In this document: positions 1 through 7,348 of the stretch, one piece after another | Layout: every line of letters begins with the position of its first letter | Position numbering within the stretch: position 1 is the stretch's first letter | Source: Flavobacteriaceae bacterium | Lineage (GTDB): Bacteria > Bacteroidota > Bacteroidia > Flavobacteriales > Flavobacteriaceae | Assembly (NCBI GenBank): GCA_002700405.1 | Contig: PACY01000020.1 | Coordinates: 19,733 to 29,644 of the forward strand | Length of the DNA stretch: 9,912 nt | Reading direction: 5' to 3' | Made by a program: the position numbers and the translations under genes | Notes under the pieces: generated by a model | What the model saw: only the letters and a program-made list of their open reading frames with translations | Database searches by the model: none | What the model was told of the DNA's origin: nothing

Positions 1-965
1 TATTTAGTAATTTGTCAATACCTGTAATTGCAGCTCCATTATTTTTAATTTCTGGACCTAAACTTGTTATTGAGTGTTGTAAAAACGGTATAGTTGGCAC
101 TTTTCCAGCGCTTAACCAAAGAACATCTGAAGGCTTTGAAGAATGGGTAATTCAAATTAAAACTGAACTAGATGAATTTGAGAAAGAGACAGGGAAAAAA
201 CCTGCACCTTTCGGAGTAAATTTAATAGTTCATAACACAAATCCAAGAGTTCAAGCTGATTTAAAAATATGTATTAAACACAAGGTACCTATAATAATTA
301 CATCTCTGGGAGCAGTTCCAAGATTAGTTGATGCAGTCCATAGTTATGGAGGAATAGTGCTTCATGATATAGTAAAAAAACGTCATGCAGAAAAAGCAGC
401 AGAGGCTGGTGTTGATGGACTAATATTAGTTTCTGCAGGTGCTGGTGGTCATGCAGGAACTATAAATCCAATGGCTTTGATTTCTGAAGTTAAAGGGTTT
501 TTTAATAAAACTATTATACTTTCAGGGTGTATAAGTAATGGAAGAGATGTTGCCTCTGCAATGCAGATGGGAGCTGATTATGCATATATGGGTACTAGGT
601 TCATTAATACTAAAGAGAGTAGAGCTCCTGAGGATTACAAGCAGATGATAATAAATTCTGGAGCTACTGACATTGTATATACAGCAGCAGTTTCTGGAGT
701 TCCCGCTAGTTTTTTAAGACCTAGTTTAGAGTCTATGGGAATAACTGAAGAAATGTGGGCAAGCAAAGCTAAGATTGATTTTGGAAAGGAACTTGATGCA
801 GCTCAAGCTGAAGCAAAGGCATGGAGTACTATCTGGTCAGCTGGTCAAGGGGTGACTAATATATTAGATGATGTTTCTGTACAAGAATTAGTTGAAAGGA
901 TTACGCATGAATTTAAAAATGCTATAAAAGACCAATCAAACTTACTAGATCAATTTAATTTATAG
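1..965 (+). CDS. Nitronate monooxygenase-type FMN flavoprotein (5'-partial)
   Basis: This is a TIM-barrel flavoprotein of the nitronate monooxygenase (2-nitropropane dioxygenase, COG2070) family. Family members use FMN and O2 to oxidise alkyl nitronates such as propionate 3-nitronate; others are enoyl-ACP reductases or of unknown activity. Counting from the TTG at 12, the protein has the N-terminal strand PVIAAPLF, the glycine-rich AGAGGHAG segment at 142-149 with the probable catalytic His at 147, and a C-terminal FMN-phosphate region (SNGRDV at 175-180, YMGTRF at 192-197). The frame stays open to the window edge (codons at 3-11 read F, S, N) and the only start in view is that TTG directly before the first barrel strand. 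Family members usually have a few residues ahead of this strand, so I infer that the true start lies outside the window. The 3' end overlaps the convergent transporter gene by 11 bases. The family is secure; the substrate is not. Confidence 0.9.
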   Translation, partial: FSNLSIPVIAAPLFLISGPKLVIECCKNGIVGTFPALNQRTSEGFEEWVIQIKTELDEFEKETGKKPAPFGVNLIVHNTNPRVQADLKICIKHKVPIIITSLGAVPRLVDAVHSYGGIVLHDIVKKRHAEKAAEAGVDGLILVSAGAGGHAGTINPMALISEVKGFFNKTIILSGCISNGRDVASAMQMGADYAYMGTRFINTKESRAPEDYKQMIINSGATDIVYTAAVSGVPASFLRPSLESMGITEEMWASKAKIDFGKELDAAQAEAKAWSTIWSAGQGVTNILDDVSVQELVERITHEFKNAIKDQSNLLDQFNL

Positions 966-2421
966 GAATTAATTCAGAAGAAACATCAAATACATATGGT
1001 AGAATATAGTATACAACCATTGTTATAATAATAATTGATAATATATTCATCCAAACTCCTTTTTTAAACATATCTTCTATTTTTAATAGCCCTGAACCAA
1101 ATACTACGGCATTTGGAGGTGTAGATATTGGAAGCATAAAAGCACATGATGCAGCTAATGTTGCCCCAATTAATAAGAAATAAGGATGAACCTGAATTGC
1201 TAGTGCAATTGTAACTAAAACTGGTAATAGCATTGCTGTAGTTGCCATATTCGAAGTAACTTCAGTAAGTAAATTAATTGATGTAACAATTATAAAAATT
1301 ATTAAAATTAAAGGAATACCATCAAGATTTTTTAGTAGATCGGCCATCCATAATGCAAGGCCGCTTTTCCCAAAAGCGGTAGCTATTGCCATACCACCAC
1401 CAAATAACAATAATATACCCCAAGGAAGTTTAACTGTATCTTTCCAAACTAAAAGAGTCTTGTCATCCGATTTATTTTTTGTTGGTATTATAAATAAAGT
1501 TACTGCAAAGGCAATGGCAATTATCGTATCATCAATTGTTGGAATAAATTCTTCAAGAAAACCTCTAGAAATCCAACCAACTGCTGTTAGAGCAAAAACA
1601 ATTAATACTCTAAATTCTTCATATGAAAATTTACCTAATAATTTAATTTGATTTAATATTTCTTTTCTTCCAGCGGCAAATTCTTCATTAGGAAATTTGT
1701 AAGCAATTTTAGTTAGATATAACCAGCAAATAATTAGTAAACTTGCACTGATTGGTACTCCAAATTTCATCCAGTCAAACATATTTATTTTAATACCATA
1801 GCTTTGTTCTACAACCCCAGAAAGAACCATATTTGGAGGGGTCCCAATTAGTGTAGACATTCCTCCAATAGAGGCACTATAGGCAATCGCTATCATAAGA
1901 GATTTACCAAAAACTAAATTTTCATTTTCAATAGTCCTAGGGTCATCTTTTAGCTGAGCAATAATTGCCAAACCAACTGGCAGAATCATAATTGAAGTAG
2001 CTGTATTTGAAATCCACATTGATAAAAATGCAGTTGCAATCATAAACCCTAGTATAACTTTTGATTTTTTTGATCCAGTTACTCTAATTATATTTAATGC
2101 TAATCTTTTATGTAAATTCCACTTTTCAATTGCAAGTGCAATAATAAACCCACCAACAAATAAGAAAACCAATTTGTGGCCATAAGATGCAGTTGTAGAT
2201 TGAAGATCTAATCCCCCGGTTATAGGAAAAAGAACTATTGGAAGTAACGCCGTTACTGCTATTGGCACACATTCAGTAACCCACCATACAGCCATCCATG
2301 CAGTTGAAGCCAATATACATTTAGCTTCATAATTTAAGCCTTCAGGATTAAAAAATAGTATGATTATAGTAAATACTATGGGGCCAAGAAATAAACCAAT
2401 AATATTTTTATTCAAATTCAT
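955..2421 (-). CDS. DASS/SLC13-type sodium:dicarboxylate (anion) symporter
   Basis: This 488-residue inner-membrane protein belongs to the divalent anion:sodium symporter family (SLC13, related to Vibrio cholerae VcINDY), which imports succinate, malate, fumarate or similar di- and tricarboxylates with Na+; some members carry sulfate. It shows the expected two inverted halves. The first has an SNTAT motif at 138-142 and GTPPN at 193-197; the second has SNMATT at 390-395 and STPPNA at 433-438. In the family these SNT and TPPN segments form the sodium and carboxylate sites. Many hydrophobic helices span residues 7-25, 40-65, 84-98, 122-156, 222-240, 270-312 and 332-480. The length is normal and no lesion is seen. 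The ATG lies one base after the stop of the upstream esterase gene, which suggests cotranscription and translational coupling. The 3' end overlaps the flavoprotein gene tail to tail. The substrate is inferred from family only. Confidence 0.93.
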   Translation of the reverse strand: MNLNKNIIGLFLGPIVFTIIILFFNPEGLNYEAKCILASTAWMAVWWVTECVPIAVTALLPIVLFPITGGLDLQSTTASYGHKLVFLFVGGFIIALAIEKWNLHKRLALNIIRVTGSKKSKVILGFMIATAFLSMWISNTATSIMILPVGLAIIAQLKDDPRTIENENLVFGKSLMIAIAYSASIGGMSTLIGTPPNMVLSGVVEQSYGIKINMFDWMKFGVPISASLLIICWLYLTKIAYKFPNEEFAAGRKEILNQIKLLGKFSYEEFRVLIVFALTAVGWISRGFLEEFIPTIDDTIIAIAFAVTLFIIPTKNKSDDKTLLVWKDTVKLPWGILLLFGGGMAIATAFGKSGLALWMADLLKNLDGIPLILIIFIIVTSINLLTEVTSNMATTAMLLPVLVTIALAIQVHPYFLLIGATLAASCAFMLPISTPPNAVVFGSGLLKIEDMFKKGVWMNILSIIIITMVVYYILPYVFDVSSELIPIN

Positions 2422-2422
2422 A

Positions 2423-3334
2423 TTAGTTGAAAATTAAATCACAAGCACTGTCAGTATACCCCTGGAGATTATGTCCTATTCCGTTGATGATAGTAAAAGA
2501 CCAATTACTATTATATGAGTTGTTCTGAGCAATTAATTGAGCTCTGTCATAAAAATGAATACCTCTTTCTAATCTGTGTAATCCTTGAGCATCAGCATAA
2601 TCATTATGTCTTAGACCTGGAGCATTTGGGTCATTATCTAAAGATCCAACTTGAATGTGTAGCGAATTATTTAATAATCCTTGAATAGAATTATTGGTTA
2701 ATGGACTATTTTTAAATCCATATGGAAAGGATATATTATTATCCATTACTGTATACCATCCAGCTGCTGATATTACTATTTTATCGTATCTAGCTTCAGG
2801 TTTAAAAAACATAAATCGATGAACAAATTGAGCACCTGCAGAAAACCCTGTTATGTGGTATGTTTCTACAGTAGTTTCTGTAGAAGCAATTATTTGATCA
2901 AATAATGGTTCAATTATTGAAAATGACCATTCTTCTTCAGAGTTAATTGTTGCCTCTGATGGATTATCTCCATCTTCAAATACATTCCCTAAATTATAAC
3001 CATCTCCACCAGAGAAATTTTCTTGACTGATTTTAGGTGCAATCACTATAAAATTATGCTCTATAGCTTTACTTACCATAGCATTACGAGTAGCCTCAGC
3101 ATCTCTTCCACTACCATGCATTGTAAAAACGACTGTGGTATTTTGACTAATATTTTCAGGGGTATAATAGAAAACCTCAATGTCTTTATCTAAATACTCA
3201 TATATAAATACACCTGTGCCTGATTCTAGTTCAACAGGTTCAATAACTACTGGATCTGCAATAAAATCAACACCAGTAGGACTACAAGAAAAAATAAAGG
3301 TTACTAAAAATATTTGGATAAATTTTATTCTCAA
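2423..3334 (-). CDS. Lipoprotein alpha/beta hydrolase, PHB-depolymerase/esterase-like
   Basis: This 303-residue exported serine hydrolase is probably a surface or periplasmic esterase. A short signal peptide ends in a lipobox-like IFSC with the lipidated Cys at 17. The alpha/beta hydrolase core has the oxyanion-region motif MHGSG at 72-76, the nucleophile elbow GFSAG at 163-167 (Ser165), a likely acid in GSLDND at 230-235 and the final GIGHN at 285-289 (His288). The order and spacing resemble poly(3-hydroxybutyrate) depolymerase-like and feruloyl-esterase-like hydrolases. The segment around 250-266 (QGLHRLERG followed by an F-x-x-A-type helix) also fits that group. The start is a TTG at 3334-3332: it gives a normal signal peptide, and no ATG or GTG was found upstream in this frame as far as I read it (to about 3403). 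One base separates the stop from the transporter start, so the hydrolase may release the acid that the transporter imports (inference). The real substrate is unknown. Confidence 0.82.
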   Translation of the reverse strand: MRIKFIQIFLVTFIFSCSPTGVDFIADPVVIEPVELESGTGVFIYEYLDKDIEVFYYTPENISQNTTVVFTMHGSGRDAEATRNAMVSKAIEHNFIVIAPKISQENFSGGDGYNLGNVFEDGDNPSEATINSEEEWSFSIIEPLFDQIIASTETTVETYHITGFSAGAQFVHRFMFFKPEARYDKIVISAAGWYTVMDNNISFPYGFKNSPLTNNSIQGLLNNSLHIQVGSLDNDPNAPGLRHNDYADAQGLHRLERGIHFYDRAQLIAQNNSYNSNWSFTIINGIGHNLQGYTDSACDLIFN

Positions 3335-3357
3335 AACAACACGTACTTTAATTTTCG

Positions 3358-3365
3358 TAAAAGTA
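3358..3365 (-). promoter_or_regulatory. Possible -7 element for the esterase-transporter unit
   Basis: Read on the minus strand this is tactttta, one mismatch from TAnnTTTG, and it lies 24 bases upstream of the TTG start at 3334. It mirrors the forward -7 element through the inverted repeat. No -33 TTG is visible. It would give a short leader of roughly 15-18 bases. Confidence 0.35.
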
Positions 3366-3406
3366 TAATAAAATTTTAATCTAATTTGAATTAATATTAT
3401 ACTTTT
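3359..3406. repeat. 12-base inverted repeat in the divergent intergenic region
   Basis: The arms at 3359-3370 (aaaagtataata) and 3395-3406 (tattatactttt) are perfect reverse complements separated by 24 AT-rich bases. Each arm contains the core of a -7 promoter element pointing outward, so the symmetry is probably that of two back-to-back promoters, possibly combined with an operator. This lies in the 119-base gap between the esterase and lamin-tail lipoprotein genes. No other structure was recognised in that gap. Confidence 0.75.
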
Positions 3407-3407
3407 G
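3400..3407 (+). promoter_or_regulatory. Bacteroidetes -7 element for the five-gene unit
   Basis: The sequence tacttttg matches the Bacteroidetes sigma factor -7 consensus TAnnTTTG exactly. It would place transcription initiation near 3413-3415, about 40 bases before the ATG at 3454. No TTG is found at the expected distance upstream for the -33 element (the nearest, at 3386-3388, is too close), so the call rests on the -7 match and its position. Confidence 0.55.
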
Positions 3408-3453
3408 CAGTGAAAATTATACCATATAATACTTAAAATTTAAAGACATCAAA

Positions 3454-4470
3454 ATGAAAGCTAAATTTTACTCTATACTTTGTTTATTTTTTTTAATTTC
3501 TTGTGATACAGAAGATATATTACCAGCAGTTACATTATTTGTAGATAATACTCAACTAAGTGAAGACAATGAAACAGTTGAACTAATGGCAGTTTTAAAT
3601 TCTACTGTAGATAATGACATAGTTATACCTTTTTCATTTTCTGGGACAGCAGAAGAATCAGTAGATTTTTCTGTAAGTGCTAATCAGATACAAATTTCAG
3701 CTGGAAATTTACAAGGTTCTGTATTGATAACTAGTATTCAGGATAATGAAACTGAAGATGTTGAACAAATAACTATTAGTATAGTAAGGGCTAATGATGT
3801 AATGGTACTTTCATCTGATATCACTATAGATTTATTGGATGATGATTCGGATTCGGATGGGGATGGAATTGTTGATGCAGAGGATGATTGTCCAGAAGAG
3901 GCTGGATATCCAGAATATAATGGATGCCCTCAGCCTTTAATTATAATTAACGAGGTATTATATGATCCATCTAATCAAGGATTGGATGGAGATGCTAATG
4001 GAGATGGAGAGTATGCTCAAGATGACGATGAATTTTTAGAGTTTTATAATATGGGAGGTCAAATAGATATTTCAGGCTATACAATTTCTGATGCGGCTGC
4101 AATTAGACATACATTCCCATCTGGCACTATATTACCTGAAAATGGAGTTTTAGTTGTCTTTGGTGGAGGAACTCCAACTGGTAGTTTTGGTGGAGCTATT
4201 ATACAAGTTGCTAATGGTTTTGAAGATCGTTTAAACATGAATAATGCTGGAGATATGGTTACGATGCGTGATAGTAATGGAAATGAAATTTTAACATTTG
4301 ATATTGAGCCCCTTGCAAATAATCCTAACGAGTCTTACACTAGATATCCTGATTTAAATCAAGTGCCAAATGAAAATGGTGATATTTTCTTTCAGCATGC
4401 AGGTATTCCTGAAGCAGATGGAAGATTGTTTTCTCCAGGAACTAAATTAGATGGAACAAATTTTAATTAA
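3454..4470 (+). CDS. Lipoprotein with Calx-beta, thrombospondin type-3 and lamin-tail (LTD) regions
   Basis: This 338-residue exported lipoprotein has no visible enzyme motif. The signal peptide ends in LISC with the lipidated Cys at 17. Residues about 25-128 look like one Calx-beta domain: beta-rich, with AEESVDFSV at 66-74 and EDVEQITISI at 101-110. Residues 131-159 are an Asp-rich thrombospondin type-3 repeat (DSDGDGIVDAEDDCPE, Cys146 and Cys158). From 161 there is a lamin-tail domain, opening with IIINEVLYDPS and DDEFLEFYN, followed by ISGYTISD and the FPSGTILPENGVLVVF strand pair. An EF-hand-like DANGDGEYAQDDDE loop at 180-193 sits inside the LTD. All three regions are typical of calcium-stabilised extracellular proteins, and the LTD occurs in secreted bacterial nucleases and phosphoesterases, but no such catalytic domain is present here. 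It is the first gene of the rightward unit, so I infer a surface binding or scaffold protein for the following porin. The exact ligand is unknown. Confidence 0.8.
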   Translation: MKAKFYSILCLFFLISCDTEDILPAVTLFVDNTQLSEDNETVELMAVLNSTVDNDIVIPFSFSGTAEESVDFSVSANQIQISAGNLQGSVLITSIQDNETEDVEQITISIVRANDVMVLSSDITIDLLDDDSDSDGDGIVDAEDDCPEEAGYPEYNGCPQPLIIINEVLYDPSNQGLDGDANGDGEYAQDDDEFLEFYNMGGQIDISGYTISDAAAIRHTFPSGTILPENGVLVVFGGGTPTGSFGGAIIQVANGFEDRLNMNNAGDMVTMRDSNGNEILTFDIEPLANNPNESYTRYPDLNQVPNENGDIFFQHAGIPEADGRLFSPGTKLDGTNFN

Positions 4471-4490
4471 TAAGATTCAAATTAAAAACA

Positions 4491-5786
4491 ATGAAAAAAC
4501 TATCTTTAATTATTGCCATATTTATTTCAACTTCTATCTTTTCTCAGAATATTAGTCTTGAATCATATAAGTTTGGAGAAGGATTACAATTTAACGCTGA
4601 CAGGGGCCATTCTATAAGGCTAACGGGCTATGCTCAGCCTATGATAGATTTAAAAAATTACACTGATGTTGAAGAAAATTCATCTACATCAAGGTACAGG
4701 ATTAGGAGATTGAGGTTAAGAATAGACGGAAAATCTAAAAATCAAAAATTTGGCTATCGATTTCAAGCTGATCTTAGCGGAACTTCTGAAACTGGAGAAG
4801 ACACTGGGGATTATTTATTAGACGCATATGTTTCATATGCAGTTACAAATAGAATTTCAATATTATTTGGACAAAGAGCAACCTACACTGATAATAGAGA
4901 ATTATTTATGAATTCTAATTCTTTACAACTTGTAGAAAGAAGTAGATTAACCTCTGCTTTTTCATCAATAAGAGAATTTGGACTATTTGTTACAGGGCGC
5001 TTTAGGGCAGGGAGAGGTTCTTATTTAAGACCTTATTTTGTTTTAACTAATGGAGATGGAATTAATGTATTTGACAAGGATCATGGAGGATTAAAAATAG
5101 GAGGAAGATTAGATTACTTGCCGTTTGGTCTATTTACAAATCTAGGGCAGTTTAGACAGATTGATGTGATGAGAGAACAGGCACCAAAATTAGTGTTAGG
5201 TGTTCATTTTAGCCATAATTCGGGCATGAGTAGTAGAAGAGGTAGGGCAAGTGGAGCTATAATCTATTTAGATGAAAATGATCAAGAATCATTACCTGAC
5301 TATACTAAATATGGGATTGATTTTCTATTTAAGTATAAGGGATTTTCAGCCTTGGGTGAGTATATTAAATCAACTGCTATCGTTCCAGATGATATTACCC
5401 AAAGAGTTAGAAATGATGGTTCAATATCTGAAAGCTTTTTAGTTGATGGATTACAAAATGTAGATGGCTATGTTAAAGGAAGAATGATGTTAGGCCAGGC
5501 CTATAATATACAAATGGGATATCTTTTTAAAAGCGGATATTCAGTTGACACAAGGTATACACATTTAAAAGCTGATGAAAATTCTTTTTTAAACAATGCG
5601 ACATTCTATAATAGACCTAACTATTATACTATTGGTATTGGAAAATTATTAGCAAAAAATTATGGTGCAAAAATTCAAGCATCTATAACATATGTAGATG
5701 GATCATTGGGGATTAATAATACTCAAGGAAGCCCAATTGAAGGAAATGAATGGTTAACTAGAATAATAACTACAATTTCATTTTAA
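4491..5786 (+). CDS. Porin_O_P-like outer-membrane porin, basic paralogue
   Basis: This 431-residue beta-barrel is related to phosphate-selective porins O and P (Porin_O_P). The signal peptide is about 18 residues (ending SIFS before Gln19). The mature part has alternating amphipathic strands and ends in Phe431, the usual C-terminal residue of the outer-membrane assembly signal. The signature region at 67-80 (SRYRIRRLRLRIDG) is Arg-rich, followed by the strand FGYRFQADLS and by DAYVSYAVTNRISILFGQ at 111-128, as expected in this family. By hand count it has about 31 Arg and 20 Lys against about 43 acidic residues. A basic pore surface is the feature that gives OprP anion preference, so passage of phosphate or organic anions is plausible but inferred. 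It lies 20 bases after the lamin-tail gene and 8 bases before the peptidase gene. A second, acidic paralogue follows the peptidase. Confidence 0.85.
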   Translation: MKKLSLIIAIFISTSIFSQNISLESYKFGEGLQFNADRGHSIRLTGYAQPMIDLKNYTDVEENSSTSRYRIRRLRLRIDGKSKNQKFGYRFQADLSGTSETGEDTGDYLLDAYVSYAVTNRISILFGQRATYTDNRELFMNSNSLQLVERSRLTSAFSSIREFGLFVTGRFRAGRGSYLRPYFVLTNGDGINVFDKDHGGLKIGGRLDYLPFGLFTNLGQFRQIDVMREQAPKLVLGVHFSHNSGMSSRRGRASGAIIYLDENDQESLPDYTKYGIDFLFKYKGFSALGEYIKSTAIVPDDITQRVRNDGSISESFLVDGLQNVDGYVKGRMMLGQAYNIQMGYLFKSGYSVDTRYTHLKADENSFLNNATFYNRPNYYTIGIGKLLAKNYGAKIQASITYVDGSLGINNTQGSPIEGNEWLTRIITTISF

Positions 5787-5794
5787 ATTTTATT

Positions 5795-7330
5795 ATGAAA
5801 AAATATTATTTATTTATACTATTTTTTATAAGCTTCAACTTAGTTTCTGCTCAGCTAAGCCCACAATCAAAAAAGATTACCGAAAAATTTTTTAGTGAAT
5901 ATGAAGAACTTGAAAATAGAACTCCTGCATTAAAAAAGAAAAAAGGATACACTAATTATAAGGAATTATTAGAATTTCTAAATAATATTTCTGCTATCCA
6001 TCCAGATAAAATTTCACTTAAATATATTGGAGAATCATCTAAAGGAAAGAAAATTCCTATTATGTTTTTATCTAATAATTCAAAAAATCTACAAAAATTA
6101 AATATTTGGATGCAAGGAGGATTACATGGCGATGAACCTGCAAGTACAGAGGCTATGTTATATCTAATGCATACTCTGTTAAATGATTCAAAATACACCT
6201 ATTTATTGGATAAGATAGATTTAGCAATTCTGCCTATGGCAAATATTGATGGTTTTCTAAAAAACAATAGATATGCAGCAAATGGGCTAGATTTAAATAG
6301 AGATCATACTAAGCTAATGGCTATTGAAACTAGATTAATTAAAGATGCATTTGTCCAATTTAATCCTGATGTAGCGCTTGATTTTCATGAATATAGACCA
6401 TTTAGAAAAGATTTTGCACAGCTAAGTACTTTTGGAATCTGTTCAGCATATGATGTAATGTTCCATAATTCATCTAATCTGAATATTCCTGAAAATATTA
6501 GGATAATGATCGATACATTATTTACAAAAAATGCTAAAGATGAATTAGATAAAATAAATTTAAAACATAGAAACTATATGAAATCTGAAAAAATTTCAGG
6601 GGAAATTCATTTTAGCCAGGGTACTACAACAGCCAGGTCTAGTTCTAATTCATTCGCATTAAACAATGTTTTTGCAACCCTATTCGAAATAAGGGGTGTT
6701 GGTATTGCAAAAACATCATTTAAAAGAAGAGTAAATAGCGGATTAACTCTAGCATTATCATATTTAAAAACTAGTTATAACAATACAGACTTAATAAAAG
6801 AACAAATAGAAATTGCTAATGGTATGAGCAATGAAATTATAGTAAAAAGTGATAAGTCAATATACAGTGATAAGATTCAAGCCATTGATATTGATACAAA
6901 TGAATTAATTGAATTAGATGTAATGATGAGGGATGCTAAAAAACCAATAGCTAAACTGATAAGGGTTAGACCTCAGGGATATATAATAAAGAAGGAATAT
7001 AGCTCAATTATATCCAAATTAAAGAATTTAGGAATAGAAATGAGTCAAATTCAAAATGATACTCTAATTGATATAAATAAGTATCTAATTAAGGATTACA
7101 ATGATAATTTTCTAGTTTATGAAAAAATGAAACTACAAGAAGTTAAATCTGAACTAGTTGATGATATAATAAAATTTTCTAAGGGAGATTATATAATTTA
7201 TATGAAACAACGTAGATCTAATTTAATTGCTGAACTTATGGAGCCCGAAGCACCTAATAGTTTTGTAAGTTTTGGATTAATTAAAACTAAAATTGACGAT
7301 ATTTTACCCATATATAGATTAAATAATTAA
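5795..7330 (+). CDS. Secreted M14-family zinc carboxypeptidase with extra C-terminal region
   Basis: This 511-residue metallopeptidase belongs to family M14. The signal peptide covers residues 1-19 (ending VSA before Gln20). Zinc ligands are His111 and Glu114 in GGLHGDEPAS and His198 in ALDFHEYRP. The substrate-binding Asn168-Arg169 pair lies in LDLNRDH, and the probable catalytic Glu298 lies in LFEIRG. All expected active-site residues are therefore present and the enzyme should be active in the periplasm or outside the cell, removing C-terminal residues from peptides or cleaving amidated substrates. The catalytic domain fills about residues 45-325. The remaining 185 or so residues are Ile/Lys-rich, contain no recognised motif and may be a beta-rich accessory domain (inference). 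The gene sits between two porin genes, with gaps of 8 and 18 bases, so it is probably cotranscribed with them and may supply products that they pass or process peptides entering through them. Confidence 0.87.
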   Translation: MKKYYLFILFFISFNLVSAQLSPQSKKITEKFFSEYEELENRTPALKKKKGYTNYKELLEFLNNISAIHPDKISLKYIGESSKGKKIPIMFLSNNSKNLQKLNIWMQGGLHGDEPASTEAMLYLMHTLLNDSKYTYLLDKIDLAILPMANIDGFLKNNRYAANGLDLNRDHTKLMAIETRLIKDAFVQFNPDVALDFHEYRPFRKDFAQLSTFGICSAYDVMFHNSSNLNIPENIRIMIDTLFTKNAKDELDKINLKHRNYMKSEKISGEIHFSQGTTTARSSSNSFALNNVFATLFEIRGVGIAKTSFKRRVNSGLTLALSYLKTSYNNTDLIKEQIEIANGMSNEIIVKSDKSIYSDKIQAIDIDTNELIELDVMMRDAKKPIAKLIRVRPQGYIIKKEYSSIISKLKNLGIEMSQIQNDTLIDINKYLIKDYNDNFLVYEKMKLQEVKSELVDDIIKFSKGDYIIYMKQRRSNLIAELMEPEAPNSFVSFGLIKTKIDDILPIYRLNN

Positions 7331-7348
7331 AAATATAATATAAACAAA

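Noticed and set aside
12..14. TTG as the true start of the flavoprotein gene
   Set aside because: The frame is open to the window edge, and starting here would put the first barrel strand at the very N-terminus; the start is more likely outside the window.
1460..1651. 63-codon open frame on the plus strand
   Set aside because: It lies wholly antisense to the well-supported DASS transporter gene, has no domain or signal, and its composition follows from the opposite strand.
3180..3368. 62-codon open frame on the plus strand reaching into the intergenic region
   Set aside because: Most of it is antisense to the 5' part of the esterase gene and it runs through the promoter-like repeat; the protein has no recognisable feature.
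3841..3890. gat-rich tandem repeat as a DNA repeat element
   Set aside because: It simply encodes the Asp-rich thrombospondin type-3 repeat of the lipoprotein.
5956..6198. 80-codon open frame on the minus strand
   Set aside because: It is antisense to the M14 catalytic domain, including the zinc-ligand codons, and shows no protein-like features.
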